The notes: a model not told the origin generated them from the letters alone. DNA of 64,000 nucleotides from Jidongwangia harbinensis (GCF_020216025.1 NZ_JAIWNC010000023.1:1-64000), one strand, 5' to 3'. Shown: positions 32,887-41,925, numbered from the stretch's first letter. Numbers and translations are program-made.

Positions 32887-32987
32887 CCAAGCTGTCTGCG
32901 GGCGACGGCGGGACGGTTCTGGGTCACGGCGCATTGGACGCAAGCGTGCGCATCGTGCAAGCAGGCGCGTATTGATGAACCGGTTGG
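32887..32987 (+). repeat. Degenerate inverted dispersed repeat, copy B
   Basis: This is the partner of 27903-28002 in opposite orientation. Both copies end with the same cgcgtattgatgaaccggtt (stop codon TGA included). The two lie about 5 kb apart and bracket the ISL3 element and the secreted-protein gene. Confidence 0.55.
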
Positions 32988-33295
32988 GGCCGTCGCTCAG
33001 CCTGCCTGTAGCCGGCGAGCGGTTCTGCTCATCCGGCGAGGGTGAAGGCCGACAACCCTTCGGCAGCGTCGCCACCGCGACGCTCGACCCGGCGGCTGGC
33101 TCGGTGACGATGAAACAGGTCGCGCCTGCCAGCAAGACCGCCGGCGCGACCGTCCTGGTGGCGCCGGATCACAAGCGCTTAGCGATCCACGACTTGACCG
33201 GCTGGTACACCACTGTCCTTGGCTCGTCCGCGGCGCCGGTCCGGCAGCCGCTGAGCGAACTGAAGGACCTCGGTGACCCGCTGTTCTGGAACTGA
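32975..33295 (+). CDS. Hypothetical protein or fragment of a secreted/beta-propeller protein
   Basis: ATG 32975 opens a 106-residue frame (MNRLGPSLSLPVAGERF). Residues 35-106 (ATATLDPAAGSVTMKQVAPA; VLVAPDHKRLAIHDLTGWYT; LKDLGDPLFWN) read as beta-strand protein, like the last blade of a propeller. The start lies inside repeat copy B and there is no ribosome site. It may be the tail of a truncated gene. Confidence 0.35.
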   Translation: MNRLGPSLSLPVAGERFCSSGEGEGRQPFGSVATATLDPAAGSVTMKQVAPASKTAGATVLVAPDHKRLAIHDLTGWYTTVLGSSAAPVRQPLSELKDLGDPLFWN

Positions 33296-33693
33296 TCGGT
33301 TCCGATCGCGGGCACCCGCATGCAGGGACTCGTCTGGCGGCGTCGTTACTGGCTGAGCTTGTTCATGGCCACCCTCGCGGATTCGATCATCCTTGGTAGG
33401 ACCTCAGTCGTCGGTGCAGCGGACCGATGGACATCACGATCGACGAAATCGCGATTGAGTCCTACTACCCCGCATACGCAGAGAGCACCGCCTACTTCAA
33501 GCAGTAGCGGGTACTTCTTGTGCATCCCGACGACCGCGCCGAACTTGGTACCCCCGCAGCGTTGCGCCGAATTGCCGGTTGATCTTCATGCGAGCTTGCT
33601 GCAGGCTGCGGCATCGCGGAGGCGACTACCGGGGTGGCACCGAAGATACCGGTGTACTGCGCGGCCGAGAGAGGGCCCTACCAGGAGATTTGT
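33296..33693. other. Stretch without supported genes
   Basis: A 26-codon frame at 33427-33507 (MDITIDEIAIESYYPAYAES, TAYFKQ) is notable for its non-GC-driven composition but has no convincing ribosome site. Otherwise nothing is seen. Confidence 0.3.
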
Positions 33694-33915
33694 TCATCGC
33701 GGTTCGCCCGGGCACGCTGGGCAGCTAGGCGTGGGCCGGTGGTGCTTGATCCATGTTTCTACGTCGTCGGCGTGCCAGACTTTTCCTTGTCTCAGGTCGG
33801 CGAGTGGTCGTGGGAAGTTTGACTGGCTGGTGAGTTGAGAGACGCGTTGTCGGCTGAGGTGCAGGCGGGTGCTGATCTCGTGGGCTCCCATGAGCCGGAT
33901 TTCGTGTCCGTGCAC
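33694..33915 (-). CDS. AlpA/excisionase-like HTH protein
   Basis: This is a protein of up to 73 residues (GTG 33915, ribosome-like GGTAGGG ahead; ATG 33891 is an alternative). GAHEISTRLHLSRQRVSQLT, then NFPRPLADLRQGKVWHADDV and ETWIKHHRP, match the AlpA/MerR-like HTH family used by excisionases and prophage regulators. There is no integrase nearby, so it may be left over from an element or regulate a nearby locus. Confidence 0.65.
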   Translation of the reverse strand: MHGHEIRLMGAHEISTRLHLSRQRVSQLTSQSNFPRPLADLRQGKVWHADDVETWIKHHRPTPSCPACPGEPR

Positions 33916-34808
33916 AGCCCTACCCTGTCATGCGACTACTGGTCGCGCAACTAGTCGATGGCGCGCCGGCTCGCGCGCACCACAGCAGGTCTACGAAGCG
34001 TTCGTGTGGACACGTTCGCGGGTCGCGCCGGCTGCTCAACGGGCTGCGCCTGGACCACGGGCAAGAGTGCGGGTAGTCGCCGGCGCCCCCTATCAGTCAT
34101 CCGTGGGTGCCCCGGATGGTGATGTAGCTGGTCTGGCGTCACGGGCAACGCGCGCCCCCATCGGGGCGGGAGATGGACGTACCACCCCGGTTGAAGTGCG
34201 GAGAGCGATCCGATGAGTCAACCGCCGCAGCATTGCTGCATTCGTTCGAGCCGCAGGCGAGGGAGCAGACCGAACGGGCGCCGTCCCTCAGCCGTCGCCT
34301 GGAGCCAGATTCTGTTCTCGTGCGCCGTCGCCGGGCTGCGAAGTCGCTGAGCCGCGGGCGCGCGCCGTACGCGGAACCACGGAGCAGTTCGCGGACGAAT
34401 GTTGAAGGCGGCGTCGATTAATGGCCGCCTACACAATGGTGGTGCCACCGGCGACATCTGCTCGACCCACACCACTACACCCAGATCAACTCCCCCGTGA
34501 CGAATCACCGTCTACCGTGAGCAACAACCGGAACCGCATCGATGAGAAGCAAGAACACCTCGCCACGATCAAACTGAGAACGACGCAGCGGACGCCCTCG
34601 TCAAGCCCGCTCGGCGAACCGGAACAAACGCAACCCCGGTTACACCGGCGCTACGGCCGGACCAAGCCGCACATGCGCGCAAGGTCGGCGGACTGCACGG
34701 ACCGACGCCGACGTGTCGGTCCCGTCCTACTTCACACCGCCATGCTCGGCGACGCCCCTACTTCGACCTGCGGGCCGCGAAGATTCCACGCGGGCCGAAG
34801 GCACAGGC
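33916..34808. other. Nearly 0.9 kb without recognisable genes
   Basis: Open frames are short and Arg/Pro-rich shadows. The 34560-34800 part has a run of basic codons in several frames but no clear start or family. I see no RNA gene, repeat or mobile-element end in it. Confidence 0.35.
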
Positions 34809-35045
34809 TTACCGTGAGCGCCGATCGGAATAGCCTGCTAAGTGGGGCGGGACTTCGGGAACGATGACTTTTTCCATCGCATGGACCTGCACCGGAATAC
34901 CGGCCGTCTTCAGGAAACATTTCAATGTTTCGGCGAGCGCCTCGATGTGGTCGTCTTCGACGAAGGCGTAACCGCGCTCCGAAAAACAGTCGGCGACCTG
35001 CTCGGCGATCTCGGTAATTGGGTCAGTCAACTCGTCATCATTCAT
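34809..35045 (-). CDS. Small acidic hypothetical protein
   Basis: The protein has 78 residues from ATG 35045, with AAGGA 8 bases ahead. The N-terminal half is acidic and helical (MNDDELTDPITEIAEQVADC; EDDHIEALAETLKCFLKTAG). The rest is IPVQVHAMEKVIVPEVPPHL and a basic end. There is no signal peptide or TM segment. Its third-position A/T content is higher than in its neighbours. It lies 120 bases downstream of the APH-like gene on the same strand. A partner or substrate role within that cluster is possible but unproven. Confidence 0.6.
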   Translation of the reverse strand: MNDDELTDPITEIAEQVADCFSERGYAFVEDDHIEALAETLKCFLKTAGIPVQVHAMEKVIVPEVPPHLAGYSDRRSR

Positions 35046-35166
35046 AAAATATCGATCCTTGAAATCGGCAACAATTTTATACACCGACGACGTATCCGAT
35101 GGCGGCATCTGTCAGCAGGCATTAGACCCATCCGTGACCGCTTGGTCTGCGGCGCCGTCCCCGGGT

Positions 35167-35964
35167 TTAGTCGGGTCGCTCAAGTACCTTCTTGCGCCGG
35201 TACGCCGACCAGTGGCCGGTCCAATGGGCAAGGTCGTGTATCCAGCCGGCAGTGCTTTGTTGGGCCTTGATGGACCACTTTGCGGCGTTCCGCGAGGCGA
35301 ACTCGTCCAGGATCTGCGGGTTAGTCGCGCCCCATGCTGGACGTCGCGCGAGCCATTGCTCAGCCTGTTGCGGGGTGTGGCCGCTGGCGATCAGCCATGG
35401 AACGAGCAGCGCCAGTTCGACCCATGGTGCCGCCTTGGTGGCGAATGCCCAGTCGACGAGGCGCAGGCCGTGGGGGCTCACGATGAGATTGGTGGGGCTG
35501 AGGTCGGTGTGGACGAGTGTGTCGCCGTCCATCGCGGGATGAGTGAAACCGAGCCGGGCTGCCGGGCTGAACCACGGCCGGCCGCCCGGCGCGGGCGTCT
35601 CTTGGAGTTGTTTCAGGGTTGCCTCGAGCAGGTCGAGGTCGGGGCTGGCTGGGGACAGGTCGGCGTGTGGGCCGTCGACGTGTTCGAAGCCCACCACCAG
35701 CCAGCCGTCGGTTTCGAAGTCCCACTCGATCGCCGGCGCATATGACTGGTTGATGGCCTTACTCGCCAGCAGTTCGTAGCGCAGTGAGCGGACGCCCAGA
35801 TCGGATGATGCCGCTTTGACGAACACCTTGCCCTTATCGCCGGTGACGGTCGCGGCGATCTCCGCATGGTCGCCGCTGAGGGCTGGGGTGGCGTGGGTGC
35901 CGCCGGCTCTCTCCGCGATGGCCGTCAGGACGGCGTCGGGCAGGGCGGTCCAGTCACTGCGCAT
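35167..35964 (-). CDS. APH/choline-kinase-fold phosphotransferase
   Basis: The protein has 265 residues. The kinase core is visible: the nucleotide-binding Lys in KGKVFVKAASSDLG, the catalytic loop LVHTDLSPTNLIVSPH (His152, Asp154, Asn159) and the metal-binding RLVDWAFA (Asp171). Members phosphorylate small molecules, including aminoglycosides; the substrate cannot be told from sequence. It lies 15 bases beyond the GRDP-like gene on the same strand. Confidence 0.85.
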   Translation of the reverse strand: MRSDWTALPDAVLTAIAERAGGTHATPALSGDHAEIAATVTGDKGKVFVKAASSDLGVRSLRYELLASKAINQSYAPAIEWDFETDGWLVVGFEHVDGPHADLSPASPDLDLLEATLKQLQETPAPGGRPWFSPAARLGFTHPAMDGDTLVHTDLSPTNLIVSPHGLRLVDWAFATKAAPWVELALLVPWLIASGHTPQQAEQWLARRPAWGATNPQILDEFASRNAAKWSIKAQQSTAGWIHDLAHWTGHWSAYRRKKVLERPD

Positions 35965-35979
35965 CAGTCATGCACCCTT

Positions 35980-36456
35980 TCAGACGCCCGGGTTCGGCGG
36001 GCAGCAGCTCTCCGCCTGACCGACCCAGAACTCTGGATCGACGTGGTAACCGGTGGCGTGCAACGCCTGGCGGGTGTACTCGAGGGACGTGCCGTCTGCC
36101 ATGCCCTCGGTCAGGATCGGCACGTGGTGCACGAAGCCGCCGGCGATCTGCTGACAGGCGGCGAGGTACGGCTCGGTGTGCTGCAGCGACACGTGCCAGG
36201 CGGTGTCGACGGGGTTGGTCGGGACGACGCGGTACGACCGGCCGTCGGGCAGGAGCCTGCCGAAATCGGGGTCGTGCTGCGAGTCGGCGTGCGCCTTCAG
36301 CAGCAGCAGCATCTGTCCGATCGCTCGCTCGGCGTAGGTCTGGGTGACTTCCTGCACGGCGGCGAAGTGACGGGCGAGCTTGCCGAAGGTTTCCGGGTCG
36401 ACGAGGGACTGGGGGTCTTTGCCGGTAGCAACCGGCGTGGCGGTCGTGATGGTCAC
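35980..36456 (-). CDS. GRDP-like (glycine-rich-domain-containing-protein-like) protein
   Basis: The protein has 158 residues from ATG 36456. TYAERAIGQMLLLLKAHADS, then NPVDTAWHVSLQHTEPYLAA and GGFVHHVP, match the family motif in which D-x-x-W-H and T-x-x-Y precede a C/A…F-H-H-x-P block. The tail ESCCPPNPGV has paired cysteines; other members also end in cysteine-rich tails. The biochemical role is unknown. It starts 140 bases after the JmjC gene, beyond an 8-bp tandem repeat, and is followed closely by the kinase gene. Confidence 0.75.
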   Translation of the reverse strand: MTITTATPVATGKDPQSLVDPETFGKLARHFAAVQEVTQTYAERAIGQMLLLLKAHADSQHDPDFGRLLPDGRSYRVVPTNPVDTAWHVSLQHTEPYLAACQQIAGGFVHHVPILTEGMADGTSLEYTRQALHATGYHVDPEFWVGQAESCCPPNPGV

Positions 36457-36551
36457 GACTCCTCCTCGGATCTATGGATCGCCGACGCCTGATGCGTCGG
36501 TGAAATCCCGTACACAGAAATCAGTCGGTAGTGGCGATCGGCTGGTCGCGC

Positions 36552-36595
36552 CGCCGGGTCGCCGGGTCGCCGGGTCGCCGGGTCGCCGGGTCGCC
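36552..36595. repeat. 8-bp tandem repeat, 5.5 copies
   Basis: cgccgggt is repeated five times (36552-36591) plus cgcc. The array ends exactly at the JmjC stop codon (36596-36598) and lies about 100 bases upstream of the GRDP-like gene start (36456). Eight is not a multiple of three, but the array is outside coding sequence. Copy-number change could therefore alter spacing between genes, not the protein. Confidence 0.85.
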
Positions 36596-37504
36596 TCAGG
36601 CGTAGTCCACGTCGCGCTCGGTGCGCGCTCTGTCGAGCAGGTCGGCCGCCAGGGTTGCCTCATCGGCGTGGGCCAGCCAATGCATCAGCAGGTGCCGGGC
36701 CTGATCGACCTGCTCGGCAAACGCGGTGAGGTTGACGACGTTGGCTGGTGGGATCACTCGCCGCAGCGATGTCGAGGTGATCGCGGTCTTGGTCAGCTGT
36801 TCGCCGATCCAGAGGCCGGTGCGTTCGCGCACCACGAACGTCAGGTGGGTGCTCGCCGCTTTTTGGTCGCGGGCGTGCGCGTTGTGCATCCAGCCGCGCG
36901 GCAGCACGAGAACCTGCCCGGGTTCGAGGGCGAGATCGTGGTCCGGGCGGGTGCCCTTGAGGTGGCGGACGAGGTTGCTGCCTGGCCGGGTGTTGCAGGC
37001 CAGGTGGTCGCGGTGCGGCTCCTCAACGGCCGGTTCCCATATCTGCCAGGTCTTGCGGCCGGTCACCTGGTAGATGAACCCCATGTTCTGGTCCCAGTGA
37101 TGGTTCAGGCCCTGCCCTCCCGCTGGGGTGACGAAGCCGGTTACATGACAGCCGTATCCGGTCTCCGTCTGGATCGCCGCGCACACGCTGTGCAACAGCG
37201 GGCACCAGCGGTTGATGTTGCGAAGCTGGACGGTGTAACCGCGGCCGCGCCACTTCGCGAGCTTCGCGGGGTCGAGGCGGCTGGCCGTCGTGTACGCGCG
37301 AGGGTGCAGTGCAGCACTGTCCTTGATCACGATGATGTCGTCGGCTGGCGCCGTGCCGGTGTCGAGGTAGGCGTGGAGAAGCTGGGCGTTGGCGATGCCG
37401 GGAAGACGGCTATCGGCCGGGAGCTCGGAGACTGCCGGCTTGGTGGGCCAGGCCGTCATCATGTCGTTGACGTGCTCCTCGCCGAACAGTTCCCTGAGAG
37501 ACAT
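36596..37504 (-). CDS. JmjC/cupin-type 2-oxoglutarate-Fe(II) oxygenase
   Basis: The protein has 302 residues from ATG 37504 (ribosome site GGAGG). The iron ligands are visible: HHWDQNMGFIYQVTGRKTW gives His136-x-Asp138, and LPRGWMHNAHA gives a distal His (207). LNHHWD … W-x-I-W-E-P is characteristic of the ROX/YcfD-like JmjC group that hydroxylates ribosomal proteins, and of related enzymes acting on peptides. The C-terminal ~90 residues are helical. The substrate is unknown; candidates are a ribosomal protein or a product of its own cluster. Confidence 0.85.
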   Translation of the reverse strand: MSLRELFGEEHVNDMMTAWPTKPAVSELPADSRLPGIANAQLLHAYLDTGTAPADDIIVIKDSAALHPRAYTTASRLDPAKLAKWRGRGYTVQLRNINRWCPLLHSVCAAIQTETGYGCHVTGFVTPAGGQGLNHHWDQNMGFIYQVTGRKTWQIWEPAVEEPHRDHLACNTRPGSNLVRHLKGTRPDHDLALEPGQVLVLPRGWMHNAHARDQKAASTHLTFVVRERTGLWIGEQLTKTAITSTSLRRVIPPANVVNLTAFAEQVDQARHLLMHWLAHADEATLAADLLDRARTERDVDYA

Positions 37505-37654
37505 GTGTCCTCCGATCGAATGGTCAAGCGCCGAGCGCAGCGGGATGGTGATGGCAGCCCGGCGGGTGCGCCGTAGGCGGATGCAGGTGTACGTGCGTCT
37601 GCCAGATCGCGGTGAAGGCGTCGGTTCCGGGGCTAACCGCACCAGTGGAGTTGT

Positions 37655-38466
37655 TCATGGTTTTCGTGCCACTCCGCAGAAGACGTCGACCATGGCCGGG
37701 ACATCGGCGTCGGGGTCTGGTCGCCAATGGCTGGTGGAGATCACGCCGGGCTCGATGAGGTCCAGTCCGTGGAAGTAGCCGGCGATCTGGTGGGGGTGGC
37801 GGGCGATGTAGGGGGTGCCGGCTTCGATCGAGAGGCGGGTGGCTTCGTTGCGTTCGTCGGGGTGGATGACGTTGGTGCCGTCGTTGATCACGACGTAGCT
37901 GCCCGAGGGGAGGGCGGATACCAGCCGGTCGACGATGGTGCGGGCCTGGTGGTAGTCCATGACGTTGCCGAGGATGCCGAGCATCATCAGCGCGATCGGC
38001 TCGGCGAAGTCCAGGATTTTCTCAGCGCCTTGCAGGATGTCGTCCGGGTGGTGCACGTCGGCGTGGAGGTAGTCGGTGACGCCCTGCGGTGAGCTGGTCA
38101 GCAGCGCCCGGGCGTGTGCCAGCACCAGCGGGTCGTTGTCGACGTAGGCGATCCGCGCGTAGGGGTCGATCCGCTGGGCGACCTCGTGGGTGTTGTCCCG
38201 CAGGGAAGACCAGTGCCGATGTCCAGGAACTGCCGGATCCCCTTCTCCCCCGCGAGGTCCCGGACCGCGCGGATAAGGAATCGTCGTGATTCCCGAGCGA
38301 TACCGACGATGCCCGGGAAGGACTGCATGATCTGTTCGGCGAGGGCACGGTCGGCGGCGAAGTTGTCCTTGCCGCCCAGCCAGTAGTTCCACACCCGAGC
38401 CGAATGCGGAACTGACGAATCGAGTACCACGGGAGGCTGCCGCTCGTCCGGCGAAACGCCCGTCAT
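37655..38466 (-). pseudogene. SAM-dependent methyltransferase (DUF574 type), one frameshift
   Basis: ATG 38466 opens VLDSSVPHSARVWNYWLGGK, DNFAADRALAEQI and FLDIGTGLP, the standard start and motif I of this actinobacterial family. At about 38201-38205 the frame changes, and the sequence continues as RDNTHEVAQRIDPYARIAYV, DNDPLVLAHARALL, YVVINDGTNVIHPD and HWRPDPDADVPAMVDVFCGV to the stop at 37655. A single base is missing between TGLP and R-D-N-T-H. All motifs are otherwise intact. It may be a sequencing error. Confidence 0.8.
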
Positions 38467-38515
38467 GACGGGCACCACCTGGACGGAGCTGCGGCGGGTG
38501 GGTTGTGGTGGAGGG

Positions 38516-39304
38516 TCATCGCATCGCTGCCACGGCGAGGTCACCGCGGCCGGCGTCGACTGCTTGGACGACGGCGGCGATGGCCGGGTTTTCGTGGGTG
38601 GTGACGATGTGCCACAACTGCTGGATGAGTTCTGTGGTGGACAGGCTGCCGTCGTAGAGGAATTCCGCCAGTTCGAGGGCGGCGATCAGGCCACACAGGG
38701 CGGCGCATTCGTCGTCGGGCGCCGCGTGCCGGTTCCGGCGCGGCTGACGGTGGTGGGTGACGGCATCACGGATATGGGCGCGGGCCCGGACGGCGTAGCC
38801 GTAGTGCACCGGCAGGTGGGTTTCGGTCCTGACGAGCCCGCCGAGGCGGCGGCGTTCGGTGCGCTGTATCAGGCCTACGGCGATCAGGGCAGCACGAACG
38901 CGTTCATATAGGTCGGGGGTGGCGAACGAGCGCAGCCACGTCCGCAGCTGGTCGTCGCTGCGGTCCTCACGCACGGTGCGTGTGACGGCGGCCAGCGCGG
39001 CGTCCAGCGGTGGGTTCGCGGTCGGGCCGGGTCGGTACACGGTCAGCCGGCCCGGTTGGGTTTGCCATTGCCGGCGGGCGCTGTGGTAGATGTAGCCGAT
39101 CGCGACGTGCCCCTTGTGGGACAGTTCCAGCAGCAGTGCTCCGGCCAGGCCGAGGGCGAGGGCCTGTTCGTTGATCAGCAGGGTGCCGGTGTCGTCGTCG
39201 TGAGCGAGGAGGTACAGCTCGGCGTGCAGCGGCAGGACCGCTCGGGGGTCGAGGCGAATCGTGGACACGGTGCGGGCCTTGCCAGCAGTCACGAACACGG
39301 TCAT
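38516..39304 (-). CDS. GPP34 (GOLPH3/Vps74-like) family protein
   Basis: The protein has 262 residues from ATG 39304, overlapping the acetamidase stop (ATGA). LPLHAELYLLAHDDDTGTLL, then ALALGLAGALLLELSHKGHV, and later LGGLVRTETHLPV and DECAALCGLIAALELAEFLY follow the GPP34 fold. Eukaryotic members bind phosphoinositides at the Golgi; actinobacterial ones have unknown function, with membrane-lipid binding presumed. Translational coupling to the acetamidase is noteworthy. Confidence 0.85.
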   Translation of the reverse strand: MTVFVTAGKARTVSTIRLDPRAVLPLHAELYLLAHDDDTGTLLINEQALALGLAGALLLELSHKGHVAIGYIYHSARRQWQTQPGRLTVYRPGPTANPPLDAALAAVTRTVREDRSDDQLRTWLRSFATPDLYERVRAALIAVGLIQRTERRRLGGLVRTETHLPVHYGYAVRARAHIRDAVTHHRQPRRNRHAAPDDECAALCGLIAALELAEFLYDGSLSTTELIQQLWHIVTTHENPAIAAVVQAVDAGRGDLAVAAMR

Positions 39305-40323
39305 CGCGCACCGATCCCCGGGGCGGCGGCCTGGGGTGTGGCGCGCAGCCGCTGGTGGGCACCGTCGTAGACGGTGGCGCCTCGCAGCAGCGGCTTGGGC
39401 AGGCAGGCGAGCATGGTGTAGTTCGGGTCGCACACGTTGCCCACCGGCGCGGTGCCGGCCTGCGCGACGAGCTGATACGCGTCGAGGGTGTCCAGGCCGG
39501 TCAACTCGGCGGTCCAGCCGACGAGATCGTGCTGGCTGATCCGGAACGCGTCTTCCAGGGGGCGGGCGCAGCCGACGGACATGATGGCGGTGTCGGACTC
39601 GATGCGTGGCCACCGTGTCGGTACGCCTTTGATGACTTCGACGGCGAGGGTGGTGTGCATGGCGACTTCGACCGCAACCCCGCTCGCCTCGCCGTGGCCT
39701 TGGCGGGCGTGGCCGTCGCCGAGGCTGAGCATCGCGCCGTGCACGTTGACCCCGAGGTACAACGTGGTGCCAGCGCGCAGTTGCGGGGTGTCCATGTTCC
39801 CGCCGTGGGCATCGCAGGTGATGCTGCTGCGGGCCTCGAACCCGGCCGGGGCGACGCCGACGGTGCCGTGCATCGGCTCCAAGGCCAGGTCCGCGGTGTA
39901 GTCGCCGTTGCGGGCGCGGTAGCGCACCACGCCGGCCTCGGCGTCGATGTCGTACAGCCACACCCGCTCCTCCAATGGTGGTTGCAAAGTGGCGGTGTGC
40001 GTAGTCGAGGTGAGGGCCCCGAAGTGCGGGAACGTGCTGGACACGCCGATGGTCCGGGCCGGGACGAGGGACAGTAAGTGCACGGCGAGGGTGTCGCCGG
40101 GCTCGGCGTCGTCGATGAAGAACGGCCCCGTGACCGGATTCAGGTACGGCATGGTGCAGACCTGCGACGGCAGGTCGTCCACGGTGGTGACCGCACCGCC
40201 GAAGCAGTCCTCCGTGTACGTGGACAGCGTGTCACCGGAGCGCAGCGTCGCCACCGGCATCGCGCCGCCGAAGGTGTACCCGTAGTCCTTCGCGGTGGGC
40301 GTGAACGTGTGGTGTTGTCCCAT
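39301..40323 (-). CDS. Acetamidase/formamidase family hydrolase
   Basis: The protein has 340 residues. EPGDTLAVHLLSLVPARTIG, HGTVGVAPAGFEARSSI, AHGGNMDTPQLRAGTTLYLG and HGAMLSLGDGHARQGHGE are the conserved metal/active-site blocks of the FmdA/AmdA family. It hydrolyses short-chain amides to ammonia and an acid. It lies three bases from the permease gene and overlaps the GPP34 gene, so import and hydrolysis of an amide or amine are probably linked. Confidence 0.9.
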   Translation of the reverse strand: MGQHHTFTPTAKDYGYTFGGAMPVATLRSGDTLSTYTEDCFGGAVTTVDDLPSQVCTMPYLNPVTGPFFIDDAEPGDTLAVHLLSLVPARTIGVSSTFPHFGALTSTTHTATLQPPLEERVWLYDIDAEAGVVRYRARNGDYTADLALEPMHGTVGVAPAGFEARSSITCDAHGGNMDTPQLRAGTTLYLGVNVHGAMLSLGDGHARQGHGEASGVAVEVAMHTTLAVEVIKGVPTRWPRIESDTAIMSVGCARPLEDAFRISQHDLVGWTAELTGLDTLDAYQLVAQAGTAPVGNVCDPNYTMLACLPKPLLRGATVYDGAHQRLRATPQAAAPGIGAR

Positions 40324-40326
40324 GGC

Positions 40327-41757
40327 TCACACCCCCTCACGCACGGGTGCGCCGAGATGGGGCACGGGGGTGAACCCGGACAGCTGCGGGCGCCGGCCCG
40401 TGAGGTACAGGCCGATCAGCACCAGCAGGCCTAGGCCGATCCACGCGAGCCCCAGCTTCTGCGCCGCGACGTTGGCGTTCCACACCACGAACCCGAGGAT
40501 CGTGGCACCCGTCAGGGGCATCAGCAGGTGGGCGAACAGGTTGCGGCTGCGCTGCCGGTAGAGGTAGTAAACGATCACGGACAGGTGCAGCAGCAGGAAC
40601 GCGGTCAACGCCCCGAAGTTGATCAGACTGGCCAGCAGGGCAGTACCGTCGTCGCGCTTGTTCATGGAAAGCCCGATCCCGAGCGACACCAGGGCGACGA
40701 GCCAGATCGCGTTGCGGGGCACGTTGTGCTTGCGGGACACCTTCGCCAGCGGACTCGGGAGTTGTTTGTCGCGGGCCATCGCGTACAGCAGCCGCGAGAT
40801 GGCCACCTGCGCGACCATCGAGTCCGGCAGCCCCCAGGCGATCGCGGTCGCGAACGCGCACAGTGTGCCCAACCACGGCCCGGCGGCCACGGCGGCGGCG
40901 GTGTAGAACGCGGTCCCTGCGGGGTCCCCGTTGGTGATCAGCGCTTGAGGGTCTGGGGTGAGGATGGCCGCTACCCAGGTCTGGGCGATGAACAGCAGAC
41001 CCGTGACCAGCAGCGCCCCGGCCATGGCCCGGCCGATCACCCGCGCGCCGGCCTTCGCCTCCTCGGCCAGCATCGAGATGGCGTCGAAGCCGAGGAACGA
41101 CAACACCGCCACCGACGCCGCAGCGAGTACCAGTGCCGCCCCGAAGGTGTCCGGGTTGTACAGCGGGTCCCACGTCCACCGGCCTTTGCCGGTGGCGATG
41201 GCCCAGGCGCCGAAGCCGAGAAACAGCAACAGCACGCCGAGTTCGCCGATCAGCATGATCCACGTGAACCGGGCGGTCACTTTGATGCCCCGCGTGTTGA
41301 CGAGGGTGTTCGCCGCGACGAACGCGAGCAGCCATCCCCACACAGGGACTGCCGACAGCACCGGGACCGCGGACAGGCCTGCGTGCAAGGCGACCGACGC
41401 CACCAGATACAGCAGGGACGGCACGAGGACGTAGTCGAGCATGATCGCCCACCCGGCGATGAATCCCACCGCGGCGCCGATGCCCCGGCCGACGTAGTTG
41501 TAGACCGACCCTGATAGCGGGAAGGCCTTGACCATCTGGGAGTACGAGAACGCGGTGAAGATCAGCGCGGCCACGGCGATCGCGTACGCCGTGACCACCA
41601 TGCCGCCCGATGCAGAGAACACCGCACCGAAGATCGCCATCGGCGCGATCGGCACCATGAAGATCAACCCGTACGCGAGCAGGTCTCGGAACCGCAGCGC
41701 CCGCCGTAGCTGCTGCTGATAACCGAACCGTTGCAACTCATCGACCGGATACGACAC
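40327..41757 (-). CDS. APC-family amino acid/amine permease
   Basis: The protein has 476 residues from GTG 41757, which follows a GAAGGG site; an ATG at 41817 would add 20 residues. There are about 12 membrane segments. The first, LRFRDLLAYGLIFMVPIAPM, and FSYSQMVKAFPLSGSVYNYV are typical of APC/AGT permeases. LGFDAISMLAEEAKAG is the conserved cytosolic block near TM6. It is the first gene of the permease-acetamidase-GPP34 unit. Confidence 0.88.
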   Translation of the reverse strand: MSYPVDELQRFGYQQQLRRALRFRDLLAYGLIFMVPIAPMAIFGAVFSASGGMVVTAYAIAVAALIFTAFSYSQMVKAFPLSGSVYNYVGRGIGAAVGFIAGWAIMLDYVLVPSLLYLVASVALHAGLSAVPVLSAVPVWGWLLAFVAANTLVNTRGIKVTARFTWIMLIGELGVLLLFLGFGAWAIATGKGRWTWDPLYNPDTFGAALVLAAASVAVLSFLGFDAISMLAEEAKAGARVIGRAMAGALLVTGLLFIAQTWVAAILTPDPQALITNGDPAGTAFYTAAAVAAGPWLGTLCAFATAIAWGLPDSMVAQVAISRLLYAMARDKQLPSPLAKVSRKHNVPRNAIWLVALVSLGIGLSMNKRDDGTALLASLINFGALTAFLLLHLSVIVYYLYRQRSRNLFAHLLMPLTGATILGFVVWNANVAAQKLGLAWIGLGLLVLIGLYLTGRRPQLSGFTPVPHLGAPVREGV

Positions 41758-41925
41758 CGGGGAGATCCCTTCTCTGGCTATTGAGGGATGTGGACTTCCG
41801 TAGGCCAAGGGCGGCATGCGGGAAACGGGAGGTTTCGGAGGCAGGTCATGTGGCGCTGGCTTGCCGCGGTGAGCTTCGCGCCACCCGCCGCCGCGCCCCG
41901 TCCTGGCAGCGACGGCGGGCGCGGT

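Noticed and set aside
33427..33507. A 26-residue peptide gene that might be a natural-product precursor
   Set aside because: There is no ribosome site and no maturation or export gene nearby; noted in the intergenic entry only.
36552..36595. Possible CRISPR-like array
   Set aside because: Units are 8 bp with no spacers; it is a simple tandem repeat.
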